A DNA stretch of 11,809 nt from CAYWBU01 sp942491525 (GTDB lineage: Bacteria; Desulfobacterota; Desulfomonilia; UBA1062): contig CALOBW010000050.1 in the NCBI GenBank assembly GCA_942491525.1, positions 1-11,809 of the forward strand. The letters run 5' to 3'. Every line of letters starts with the position of its first letter. The first letter of the stretch is position 1. Positions 1 through 5,723 of the stretch are shown here, piece by piece. A model generated the notes under the pieces. It did not search any database and was not told the DNA's origin. It saw only the letters and a program-made list of their open reading frames with translations. The position numbers and the translations under genes were made by a program.

Positions 1-1318
1 CTCTGGCAATCAGCAGATCGCGCTCCTCCAGAACGGCGGCGATATCACAGGCCAGCGCCTTATCCCGGGCCATTATGATCATATGCGCCAGCCTGGGATG
101 CAGCGGCAGACGCGCAACCGCCTGTCCATGCCGGGTCAGCTTCAGCTCATCATCCAGAATGCTCAGCCGCTGCAGCAAGCCGCGGGCCTGCTGCATGGCC
201 GCCGGCGACGGCAGATCAAGCCATTTGAGATCAGCCGGATCTTTAACGCCCCAGGCCGCCAGCTGCATGGCCAGCGGCGCCAGATCAGCACTCATAATTT
301 CCGGCTCACTATGCTCCTGCAGCCGCGCCTGCTGCGCCTCACTCCAGAGCCGATAGCAGATACCCGGTTCGATCCTCCCGGCCCGGCCGCGGCGCTGATC
401 TGCCGCCGCCCGCGAAACGGGCCGCGTTTCCAGACGCGTCATGCCGCTGGCCGGACTGAATCGCGCAACACGCATCAAACCGGAATCAATCACAATGCGC
501 ACCCCCTCAATGGTCAGAGAGGTCTCGGCAATTGAGGTGGCCAGCACAACTTTGCGCTTTCCGGGCTCAGCCGGCCTGATGGCCTGCTCCTGCTGCTCCC
601 TGGTCAGAGCTCCATAGAGCGGCGCCGTTTCAATGCCGCGCTGCTTAAGCGCCGTATCGGCACGCCTGATCTCGGCTACGCCGGGCAGAAAGGCCAGCAT
701 GCTGCCCTCCTCCTCATTAAGGGCCCGCACAATCACGTCCACGATGTTTACATCGCCTACATAACGCGTATCAACGGGATAGCTCCGCCCCTGGCTGGTG
801 ATCAGCGGACAGTCGTCCAGCAGCGCCGCGACCGCCTGGCCATCCAGCGTGGCCGACATCACCAGCAGCTTGAGATCTTCACGCAGCGCGCTCATGCTCT
901 CCAGAGTCAAGGCCAGGCCCAGATCGGCATGCAGTGAACGCTCATGAAACTCGTCAAAGATTACCAGCGCAACATTCTCAAGCGCCGGATCCGACTGCAG
1001 CATGCGGGTCAGAATCCCCTCCGTCACCAGCTCAATGCGGGTGGCGGCTGAAACCCTGGTGTCCAACCGCACCCGGTATCCGACCGTCTGACCGACCTCT
1101 TCACCCAACTGCTCCGCCATATAAGCAGCAGCAGCCCTGGCTGCCAGACGCCGCGGCTCAAGCATGACTATCTTGCGGCCCTTGAGCCAGGGCTCCTCCA
1201 GCAGGGCCAACGGCACACGGGTGGTCTTGCCGGCCCCCGGCGGCGCCTCCAGCACCACCGCGCAACCATCGGAGAGAACAGCTTTAATTTGAGGAATAAC
1301 AGACTCTATGGGTAACAT
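1..1318 (-). CDS. hrpB: ATP-dependent helicase HrpB (3' end outside window)
   Basis: This is a DEAH-type superfamily 2 RNA helicase of the HrpB family. The first 439 codons are visible and the rest lies beyond base 1. Reading from the ATG at 1318, I see Walker A GAGKTT at residues 28-33, the Walker B/DEAH variant DEFHERS at 122-128, the SAT motif at 154-156, then a helicase C domain with ATSIAETSLTIEG and QRRGRAGR. The order and spacing match HrpB rather than HrpA. HrpB proteins are usually about 800 residues, so roughly half is here. The start has only a weak ribosome site, but the N-terminus fits the family. The thioesterase stop lies 42 bases upstream with no terminator between, so the two are probably co-transcribed. 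The cellular role of HrpB is poorly defined; RNA remodelling is assumed from the family. Confidence 0.93.
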   Translation of the reverse strand, partial: MLPIESVIPQIKAVLSDGCAVVLEAPPGAGKTTRVPLALLEEPWLKGRKIVMLEPRRLAARAAAAYMAEQLGEEVGQTVGYRVRLDTRVSAATRIELVTEGILTRMLQSDPALENVALVIFDEFHERSLHADLGLALTLESMSALREDLKLLVMSATLDGQAVAALLDDCPLITSQGRSYPVDTRYVGDVNIVDVIVRALNEEEGSMLAFLPGVAEIRRADTALKQRGIETAPLYGALTREQQEQAIRPAEPGKRKVVLATSIAETSLTIEGVRIVIDSGLMRVARFSPASGMTRLETRPVSRAAADQRRGRAGRIEPGICYRLWSEAQQARLQEHSEPEIMSADLAPLAMQLAAWGVKDPADLKWLDLPSPAAMQQARGLLQRLSILDDELKLTRHGQAVARLPLHPRLAHMIIMARDKALACDIAAVLEERDLLIAR

Positions 1319-1360
1319 TGCCAGGCTTAGTATCAGATTATCAGAAAAATTTCTCTGCTT

Positions 1361-1849
1361 CTATTTATGACGGCGCGCCTTTTCCTGCCGCTTCTCCTCC
1401 AGCCGGCGGGCACGGCGCTCCTGGGCCTCCAGGTGGCGGCGCTCCTCTATCGCCGTCTCGGGAATGATCGGCGCCAGAGGCATGGGCCTGTTTTCATCAT
1501 CCAGAGCCACGAAGGTCAGATAGGCCGAAGCAGTATGCAGAGTCTCGCCGCTCATCATATCCTCGGTCTCAATACGCACACCAACCTCCATTGAGGTGCG
1601 GCCCACATAGTTGATGCTGGCACTCAGCTTCAGAATATTGCCCACATACACCGGCGAGTAAAAGTCCAGCCGGTCGATGGATGCGGTAACTACATTGGTG
1701 CGGGCATGACGCAAGGCAACTACCGATGCCGCATCGTCAATATGCTTCATAATCACGCCACCATGCACATTACCCGCAAAATTGGCGCTCTGGGGCGACA
1801 TCAGATGGGCCAGGACCACGGAACTCTCATTTACGGTTCTTCCCTGCAT
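1361..1849 (-). CDS. acyl-CoA thioesterase, hotdog fold (YciA/BACH-like)
   Basis: This is a cytosolic acyl-CoA hydrolase of the hotdog superfamily that splits acyl-CoA into free fatty acid and CoA. The signature is N-V-HGG-VIMKHIDDAA at residues 27-41: the HGG turn, then the central helix with acidic D38/D39. It is followed by the DRLDFYSPVYVG strand and a TAYLTF-like strand (SAYLTFVAL). The core is about 130 residues. A very charged tail (Arg/Glu/Lys-rich, residues 134-162) is longer than in typical members and may be a helix. A GTG six bases upstream (1855) is in frame, but AGAGG sits five bases before the ATG at 1849, so I prefer the ATG, giving 162 residues. It lies between the PAS gene (upstream) and hrpB (downstream), all on the minus strand. 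Chain-length preference cannot be read from the sequence. Confidence 0.88.
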   Translation of the reverse strand: MQGRTVNESSVVLAHLMSPQSANFAGNVHGGVIMKHIDDAASVVALRHARTNVVTASIDRLDFYSPVYVGNILKLSASINYVGRTSMEVGVRIETEDMMSGETLHTASAYLTFVALDDENRPMPLAPIIPETAIEERRHLEAQERRARRLEEKRQEKARRHK

Positions 1850-1854
1850 AGACA

Positions 1855-1859
1855 CCTCT
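1855..1859 (-). promoter_or_regulatory. ribosome binding site deciding the thioesterase start
   Basis: AGAGG on the minus strand stands five bases before ATG 1849. It overlaps the alternative GTG at 1855, so that GTG is unlikely to be the start. Confidence 0.6.
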
Positions 1860-1904
1860 GCTTAATTCCCTTATCAGATGATTAACTCCAAACTTGCCGA
1901 AAAC

Positions 1905-1933
1905 CAGATCTATTTTTTATCTTTATAGATCTG
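1905..1933 (-). repeat. 9-bp perfect inverted repeat at the 3' end of the PAS gene
   Basis: The arms CAGATCTAT (1905-1913) and ATAGATCTG (1925-1933) are perfect complements around an 11-base A/T-rich loop and include the PAS gene stop codon. On the minus strand the hairpin is followed by only GGTTTTC, so it is a poor intrinsic terminator. It may protect the mRNA end or attenuate transcription. Confidence 0.4.
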
Positions 1934-2599
1934 CGGGTAGAGCTCATGGGCGCAATCCGGGCAAATACTATGTGAAAACTGGGCTTCGGAATGATCCCGA
2001 ATGTAGGACTCCACCTGCTGCCAGTAGCCGCTGTCATCTCTGATCTTCTTGCAGTTGGCACAGATTGGCAGAAATCCGCTCAGGGTCTTGACATCCTCAA
2101 GGGCGGCCTGCAGTTTCTTAAGCAGGGCCTCACGCTCACGCTCATGATTTTTGCGCTCGGTGATATCACGGGCAATGCCGGTCATCAGGCGCACAACTCC
2201 TTCTTGATTATACTCAATGGTTCTGAGTTCATTGATCCAGATCACATCGCCATTGCGGCAGACGATACGGTATTCAAACGGCTTCTGCTTGGTCTCCTGG
2301 GGCGATTCAATACACTCGGTATATTCTCGGAAGATCCGTTCAAAGTCCTTGGGGTAGACCGCCCGGTTGATGAAGTTGAGCGGATCATTAATGATCTCCT
2401 GGGGAGAGTAGCCGGTTATCTTTTCCACCGACGGTGAAATATAAAAAAACCGGTAGAGGACCGGATCAAAGCTGAAAATCATGTCCGGCACATTTTCTGC
2501 GAACATCCTGAAGCGGGACTCGCTCTCACGGACCTCAGCCAGCTCTTCTTTCAGGCGGGCCAACTCCAATTCATAATCGTCCATACTATATTCCTTCAT
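1910..2599 (-). CDS. PAS-domain protein with C-terminal CxxC...CxxC module, no output domain
   Basis: This is a 229-residue soluble protein with no signal peptide or membrane segment. A short coiled coil (residues about 8-27) leads into one PAS/PAC domain (about 28-150), ending in the PAC-type sequence GIARDITERKNHE. A second coiled coil (about 150-172) follows, then a compact C-terminal module. The module holds C180-x2-C183 (CANCKKIRDDSGYW) and C213-x2-C216 (SICPDC), which could bind one zinc. From memory, this LPICANCKKIRDD...GYW...SHSICPDC tail recurs at the end of PAS sensors in deltaproteobacteria and relatives. There is no histidine kinase, GGDEF, EAL or methyl-accepting domain, so the output is unknown. 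It probably senses or binds a ligand and passes the state on through the zinc module. ATG 2599 has AGGAAGG seven bases upstream. ATG 2584 (M6) also has AAGGA upstream, so the start is uncertain by five codons. Confidence 0.85.
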   Translation of the reverse strand: MKEYSMDDYELELARLKEELAEVRESESRFRMFAENVPDMIFSFDPVLYRFFYISPSVEKITGYSPQEIINDPLNFINRAVYPKDFERIFREYTECIESPQETKQKPFEYRIVCRNGDVIWINELRTIEYNQEGVVRLMTGIARDITERKNHEREREALLKKLQAALEDVKTLSGFLPICANCKKIRDDSGYWQQVESYIRDHSEAQFSHSICPDCAHELYPQIYKDKK

Positions 2600-2976
2600 T
2601 ATAAGGCCTTCCTATCAGCATAACCTCTTATAAGGATCGGCATATTCTGCAAATTATTCAACCAGGAGAACTTAAATCACCAGCCCCTCTCACATCTTCA
2701 TTATTTATGAGCATTGCATTTTCATTTATTTAAATACCACAAAACGTAACTTTTAAAGGAAAATATGATTCAGCTCCAAGTAACACTGTCAATTCCCAAG
2801 AAACCTAAACGCTGCTTTCTGTTAATTCGTTAACGCTCTTCTTTACTCTTAACCCTCTTGCATTATCCATGATCTTGACTCTCTGCAAATCAATTAACGG
2901 TCATCTCGCTATGAAAAATTTTATCACCTTAGCTTCCGCCGACATACAATTATCATGCATTAGACAACCACTTATG

Positions 2977-3004
2977 ATGCACAGTTTTTGCTCATTCTGT
3001 GCAT
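2977..3004. repeat. 8-bp inverted repeat in intergenic region
   Basis: ATGCACAG (2977-2984) and CTGTGCAT (2997-3004) are perfect complements around a 12-base loop. The repeat lies immediately upstream of the candidate promoter at 3006-3035, so it could be an operator. Chance occurrence in AT-rich DNA is also possible. Confidence 0.35.
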
Positions 3005-3005
3005 T

Positions 3006-3035
3006 TTGATCTTGCTGAGTAAAATATTTTATGTT
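3006..3035 (+). promoter_or_regulatory. candidate sigma-70 promoter for a short RNA
   Basis: TTGATC (3006-3011) and TATGTT (3030-3035) are separated by 18 bases, each matching four of six consensus positions. Transcription would begin near 3042, just before the tandem hairpins. The match is modest and stands mainly because two terminator-like hairpins follow with no gene in front of them. Confidence 0.3.
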
Positions 3036-3049
3036 ACCCACTGCCTATC

Positions 3050-3077
3050 AGGTCTAAAGGACTTAGACCTCCTTTTT
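3050..3077 (+). terminator. hairpin with short U-tract (first of a tandem pair)
   Basis: AGGTCTAA (3050-3057) pairs perfectly with TTAGACCT (3063-3070) around the loop AGGAC, followed by CC and five T. It could be a weak terminator or a structural element of the RNA that ends at the next hairpin. Confidence 0.45.
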
Positions 3078-3109
3078 GCCAGGCCACCTAAAAGGCCTGG
3101 CTTTTTTTT
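3078..3109 (+). terminator. Rho-independent terminator (plus strand)
   Basis: The arms GCCAGGCC (3078-3085) and GGCCTGGC (3094-3101) pair perfectly around an eight-base loop and are followed by eight T (3102-3109). The T-tract is only on the plus-strand side. No plus-strand coding gene precedes it, so it ends an unrecognised transcript. Confidence 0.75.
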
Positions 3110-3142
3110 AAAAAGTGAGGTAAGAGGTCCGACGAAAGATGT

Positions 3143-3219
<77 letters not shown>

Positions 3220-3224
3220 AATTT

Positions 3225-3253
3225 AAGAGGAGACATTTGTCTCCTCTTTTTTT
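3225..3253 (+). terminator. Rho-independent terminator after tRNA-Asp
   Basis: AAGAGGAGAC (3225-3234) pairs with GTCTCCTCTT (3239-3248) around the loop ATTT, with a T-run continuing to 3253. It lies five bases past the tRNA 3' end and five bases before the putative ribosome site of the next ORF. Confidence 0.85.
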
Positions 3254-3267
3254 ATATTGAGGCCATT

Positions 3268-3462
3268 ATGAGTGGTGGCAGTAAAATTTTTGAAATTCCC
3301 AAAGAGGAGCGTATCCAGTTCATTGAGGGCTACAGCGACGCAGAACGGCAGAGCATTGAATCCCGGCTGCGTGAAGAGCTTTCTGAACGGTATGGGGCAG
3401 AGGGACTGAAACAGATCAGGTTTGTGGCCATCCGCTGGGAGAGCCTTGGCGACCGCTTCTAA
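3268..3462 (+). CDS. small hypothetical protein (64 residues)
   Basis: I do not recognise this family. The 64-residue product is highly charged, with many Glu and Arg, and is probably helical in the middle (residues about 12-45: IPKEERIQF, DAERQSIESRLREEL). It ends in a more hydrophobic stretch, IRFVAIRWESLGDRF. It has no cysteine, signal peptide or membrane segment. A ribosome site (TGAGG) lies five bases before the ATG, and codon use resembles the neighbouring genes, which supports a real gene. There is no room for a promoter between the tRNA-Asp terminator and the ribosome site, so expression would need read-through from the tRNA transcript. Its stop overlaps the stop of the convergent response regulator by four bases. 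Confidence 0.6.
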   Translation: MSGGSKIFEIPKEERIQFIEGYSDAERQSIESRLREELSERYGAEGLKQIRFVAIRWESLGDRF

Positions 3463-3851
3463 ACCAGGCCGAACTCCTTGATCTGGCTCACCAGCACCGG
3501 CTCCTTGATGGGCTTGGTGATATAGGCCGTGGCGCCGCCCTGATAGGACTCGATCACATTCTTAGGATCATCCAGGGCCGTTATCATGATAATCTTAACC
3601 TCGTCCGAAGGTCGTATGCCGAACTCCGACTCAAACTCGCGCATCTGACGTACAGCCTCTTTGCCGTCCATATTGGGCATCATGATATCCATCAAGATTA
3701 AATCATAGACCTGATCCTTAGCGTAGGCCAGGCTGAACTCATGAATGGCTTTCTGGCCGTCGGTGGCGATCACACACTCACCATAAGGCTTTATAATATT
3801 TTCAAGCAACAGCTGACTAGTAGGGTCATCTTCAACAATCAAAACCTTCAT
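3459..3851 (-). CDS. single-domain response regulator (CheY-like receiver)
   Basis: A 130-residue receiver domain with no output domain. All canonical phosphorylation residues are present: acidic pair D8/D9, phospho-acceptor D55 in LILMDIMMPNMDG, T91 and K113 (TKP). It would be phosphorylated on Asp by an unlinked histidine kinase and act by protein-protein contact, as CheY or Spo0F do. The loop around GIRPSDEVKIIMITALDDPKN is shared with the neighbouring regulator, so the two are close paralogs. AAGGAGG sits five bases before the ATG. It has its own promoter, divergent from that of the second regulator. No histidine kinase is encoded in this window, so the partner is unknown. Confidence 0.92.
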   Translation of the reverse strand: MKVLIVEDDPTSQLLLENIIKPYGECVIATDGQKAIHEFSLAYAKDQVYDLILMDIMMPNMDGKEAVRQMREFESEFGIRPSDEVKIIMITALDDPKNVIESYQGGATAYITKPIKEPVLVSQIKEFGLV

Positions 3852-3872
3852 GGGCTCCTCCTTATGGACATT

Positions 3873-3900
3873 ATTATAATAGCTTACGCAGTTAGCACAA
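3873..3900 (-). promoter_or_regulatory. sigma-70-like promoter of minus-strand response regulator
   Basis: On the minus strand TTGTGC (3895-3900) and a perfect TATAAT (3873-3878) are 16 bases apart. Transcription would start about 15-18 bases before the ATG, leaving just enough leader for the AAGGAGG ribosome site. Confidence 0.6.
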
Positions 3901-3918
3901 TAGGGGCAATACCACCAA

Positions 3919-3946
3919 TTGACTTAAAATTCAGCAGCCTTAATAT
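3919..3946 (+). promoter_or_regulatory. sigma-70-like promoter of plus-strand response regulator
   Basis: TTGACT (3919-3924) and TAATAT (3941-3946) are separated by 16 bases. The expected transcription start falls at 3953-3954, which is the A of the start codon. The -35 elements of the two divergent promoters are only 18 bases apart, so a shared regulator or supercoiling could link them. Confidence 0.55.
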
Positions 3947-3953
3947 TTGGTCC

Positions 3954-4352
3954 ATGAAAATCCTGATAGCCGAGGATGACCGCGTCAGTCGCAAATATAT
4001 GCATGACATCCTTTCAAAGATTGGAGAGTGCACCTGCGTGGACAACGGCCGCGAGGCGGTTATGCAGTTCAAACAGGCCCTGCGGGCCGACCAACCCTTT
4101 GATCTAGTAACCATGGACATTATGATGCCGGAGATGGACGGACATGAGGCGGTCAGACTGATCCGGGCAACTGAGATTGAGAACGGCATCGGGCCGCAGG
4201 AGGAGGTGCCGATTATTATGACCACAGCACTGGATGATACCAAGAATGTGGTCAGCGCCTTTGATGAGAGTGGGGCGACCAGTTATCTGGTTAAGCCGAT
4301 TATGAAGGCACGGCTGCTGGAGGAGTTGGGGAAGCTTGGGTTGGGGCAATAA
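3954..4352 (+). CDS. single-domain response regulator, divergent paralog; probably leaderless
   Basis: A 132-residue receiver domain without output domain. D8/D9, phospho-acceptor D55 (MDIMMPEMDG), T91 and K114 (VKP) are all present, so it should accept phosphate from a histidine kinase. It shares MDIMMPxMDGxEAVR, IIMxTALDD and GATxYxxKPI with the regulator at 3459-3851, so the pair looks like an inverted duplication. The reading frame is open further upstream, to 3741, but that part is antisense to the other regulator. The family N-terminus MKILIAEDD fixes the ATG at 3954. There is no Shine-Dalgarno sequence, and the promoter at 3919-3946 would start the mRNA at the ATG. A bidirectional terminator begins within the stop codon. 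Confidence 0.9.
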   Translation: MKILIAEDDRVSRKYMHDILSKIGECTCVDNGREAVMQFKQALRADQPFDLVTMDIMMPEMDGHEAVRLIRATEIENGIGPQEEVPIIMTTALDDTKNVVSAFDESGATSYLVKPIMKARLLEELGKLGLGQ

Positions 4353-4380
4353 AAAAGCCCGGCGCTTGCCGGGCTTTTTT
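4351..4380. terminator. bidirectional Rho-independent terminator
   Basis: GCCCGGC (4357-4363) and GCCGGGC (4368-4374) pair around GCTT, flanked by six A on the left and six T on the right. It therefore works for the plus-strand regulator and for the pilin gene arriving on the minus strand. Confidence 0.9.
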
Positions 4381-4395
4381 ATTGCTATTACACTA

Positions 4396-4860
4396 TTACT
4401 GTTTGGGAATATATGAATTGGGCAGCGTATCATCAGAGTTGGGATTCCACTGACCACGAGTACTCTGAGCAACCTGAAGTGTTAAATCATATCCACTCCA
4501 TGTACTATCGATGACACCATTAAACACAACTCTAACTTCACAATCAGTACCACCTGCTCCTGCTGTAACCTGAGCTCCCCCTGTTGCATCGGTAGTTAAA
4601 ATGTAAGTGTTAGGTACAGATACACCCAAACTACTAGCGATACCACTTGCTGTACCAATAGTGGGATATACTCCCTTAGCCTGGAAGTACTCAATAGCAG
4701 CACTACCAACAGCACCCATAGCATTAGTAACCTCAGTCAGCTTAGCCTTCTTGGTATAACCAGAATAGGCCGGAATGGCCACGGCTGCCAAAATACCGAT
4801 GATCGCAACAACGATCATTAACTCAATCAGTGTAAAACCCTTTTTGTCTGTTCTAATCAT
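4396..4860 (-). CDS. pilA: type IV pilin, PilA-like major pilin or pseudopilin
   Basis: A 154-residue prepilin. It has a short basic leader (MIRTDKKG), a prepilin peptidase site after G8, and then FTLIELMIVVAIIGILAAVAIPAY with the conserved Glu at mature position 5. PilD would cleave and N-methylate the Phe, and the hydrophobic helix would anchor it in the inner membrane before assembly. The globular part is Gly/Ala/Thr-rich and ends TLPNSYIPKQ. It has a single cysteine (C107), so the C-terminal disulfide loop of many type IVa pilins cannot form within one chain. AAGGAGG lies nine bases before the ATG. The gene stands alone, flanked by a strong terminator. Its globular half is more AT-rich in codon choice than neighbouring genes, as is common for fast-evolving pilins. 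The symbol is by resemblance; a minor pilin is possible. Confidence 0.87.
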   Translation of the reverse strand: MIRTDKKGFTLIELMIVVAIIGILAAVAIPAYSGYTKKAKLTEVTNAMGAVGSAAIEYFQAKGVYPTIGTASGIASSLGVSVPNTYILTTDATGGAQVTAGAGGTDCEVRVVFNGVIDSTWSGYDLTLQVAQSTRGQWNPNSDDTLPNSYIPKQ

Positions 4861-4922
4861 CTTCCAATTCCTCCTTGTCCTCTTGTTTAAATTATTTTTC
4901 CACCACTTTAAAACGCAGCAGC

Positions 4923-4951
4923 ATAATAGTCGCTACGTACCTCTTATCCAA
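4923..4951 (-). promoter_or_regulatory. candidate sigma-70 promoter of the pilin gene
   Basis: On the minus strand TTGGAT (4946-4951) and TATTAT (4923-4928) are 17 bases apart, giving a leader of about 55 bases. I looked for a sigma-54 -24/-12 element, common for pilA in relatives, and found no good one. Confidence 0.4.
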
Positions 4952-5003
4952 TACATTACGGCAGAAAAGCTCAAGCACTTAACTTTTTTTTCAAAGTAAA
5001 AAA

Positions 5004-5711
5004 TTAATCCTGATCCACATAGAGGATACGCTGACAGATGGGACAGAGATTTAGCTTGTCACCTCTGACCAGTTCATTGAAGAGCTGGGCCGGCACGCGC
5101 ATATGACAGCCGTGGCAAACACCATCGACACACTCCACCACAACCTGACCCTTCTTATTCTGCTTGATGCGCTCATACTTGGAGAGCAGACTCGGATCAA
5201 CACTCTTGCGCAGCTCCTCGGTCTTGCTCTGGCAATCCTCAATCTCCTGGCGCAGCTCGGCCTCCTGGGAATTCAGGATCTCCTTCTTGGCCTCCAGAGC
5301 CTCACGGTCGCTCTCAAAGTTTTTTGCAATCTCATCACGCTCGGCCTTAAGGCGCTCAAGCTTCTCCATGGCGTACAGGATCTTCTCCTCCAGTTCGCTC
5401 TTGCGCTTCTTAGAGACATCTATCTCTCGCTGCAGGGCCAGAAACTCCTTATTGGTCTTGATCTTCTTGATGCGGGCGTCCGCAGCCTTGATCAAGATCT
5501 GATTCTCCTCCAGCTCGCTGTCCATGGCGGACTTTCTCTCCTCAATGCTGGCGATATCCTCATCAATACCGTCCAGAGAGCTTTTGCGGGCCGCAATGAT
5601 ACTATCAAGCTCCTCAATCTGCTGCGGAATCTCGGCAATTCCCTTTTGCGCTTTAAATATTTCAACCTCTACTGCCTGCAGTGCCAACAAATCACTTAAT
5701 AATTCCTTCAC
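5004..5711 (-). CDS. coiled-coil protein with C-terminal C4 zinc ribbon
   Basis: 235 residues. Nearly all of residues 1-185 is heptad-rich, charged coiled coil; the end is a zinc ribbon with C199-x2-C202 (CHGC) and C223-x2-C226 (CPIC). This matches the zinc-ribbon family usually annotated as COG1579, found widely in bacteria next to NIF3 genes; its biochemical role is not settled and a nucleic-acid or assembly role is conjecture. The frame is open to an ATG at 5762 inside NIF3, but AAGGAG lies six bases before GTG 5711, whereas the longer start would overlap NIF3 by 41 bases. I therefore use GTG. The NIF3 stop is ten bases upstream, so the two genes form an operon. No clear intrinsic terminator follows. 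Confidence 0.85.
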   Translation of the reverse strand: MKELLSDLLALQAVEVEIFKAQKGIAEIPQQIEELDSIIAARKSSLDGIDEDIASIEERKSAMDSELEENQILIKAADARIKKIKTNKEFLALQREIDVSKKRKSELEEKILYAMEKLERLKAERDEIAKNFESDREALEAKKEILNSQEAELRQEIEDCQSKTEELRKSVDPSLLSKYERIKQNKKGQVVVECVDGVCHGCHMRVPAQLFNELVRGDKLNLCPICQRILYVDQD

Positions 5712-5717
5712 GTAATA

Positions 5718-5723
5718 CTCCTT
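5718..5723 (-). promoter_or_regulatory. ribosome binding site overlapping the NIF3 stop codon
   Basis: AAGGAG on the minus strand overlaps the TAA of NIF3 and stands six bases before GTG 5711. It decides the zinc-ribbon gene start and suggests coupled translation. Confidence 0.75.

Larger units (their letters stand above)
2600..3142. other. AT-rich intergenic region between PAS gene and tRNA-Asp
   Basis: No convincing protein gene is visible on either strand over about 540 bases, which are markedly more AT-rich than the flanking genes. The recognisable structures cluster at the right end: an inverted repeat at 2977-3004, a possible sigma-70 promoter near 3006-3035, and two tandem hairpins at 3050-3077 and 3078-3109. 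The left part should contain the promoter of the PAS gene, but I cannot point to a good -35/-10 pair. Confidence 0.6.

Noticed and set aside
2765..2833. 22-codon ORF preceded by AAAGGA in the AT-rich gap
   Set aside because: It has a plausible ribosome site but is very short, has no promoter I can support and no recognisable sequence.
3741..3953. Upstream extension of the plus-strand response regulator
   Set aside because: The extra part is antisense to the other regulator and the shared promoters, and the receiver fold starts at MKILIAEDD.
5103..5699. 198-codon leucine-rich plus-strand ORF opposite the zinc-ribbon gene
   Set aside because: The Leu-rich sequence arises from reading the coiled-coil gene's Glu/Lys codons on the other strand.
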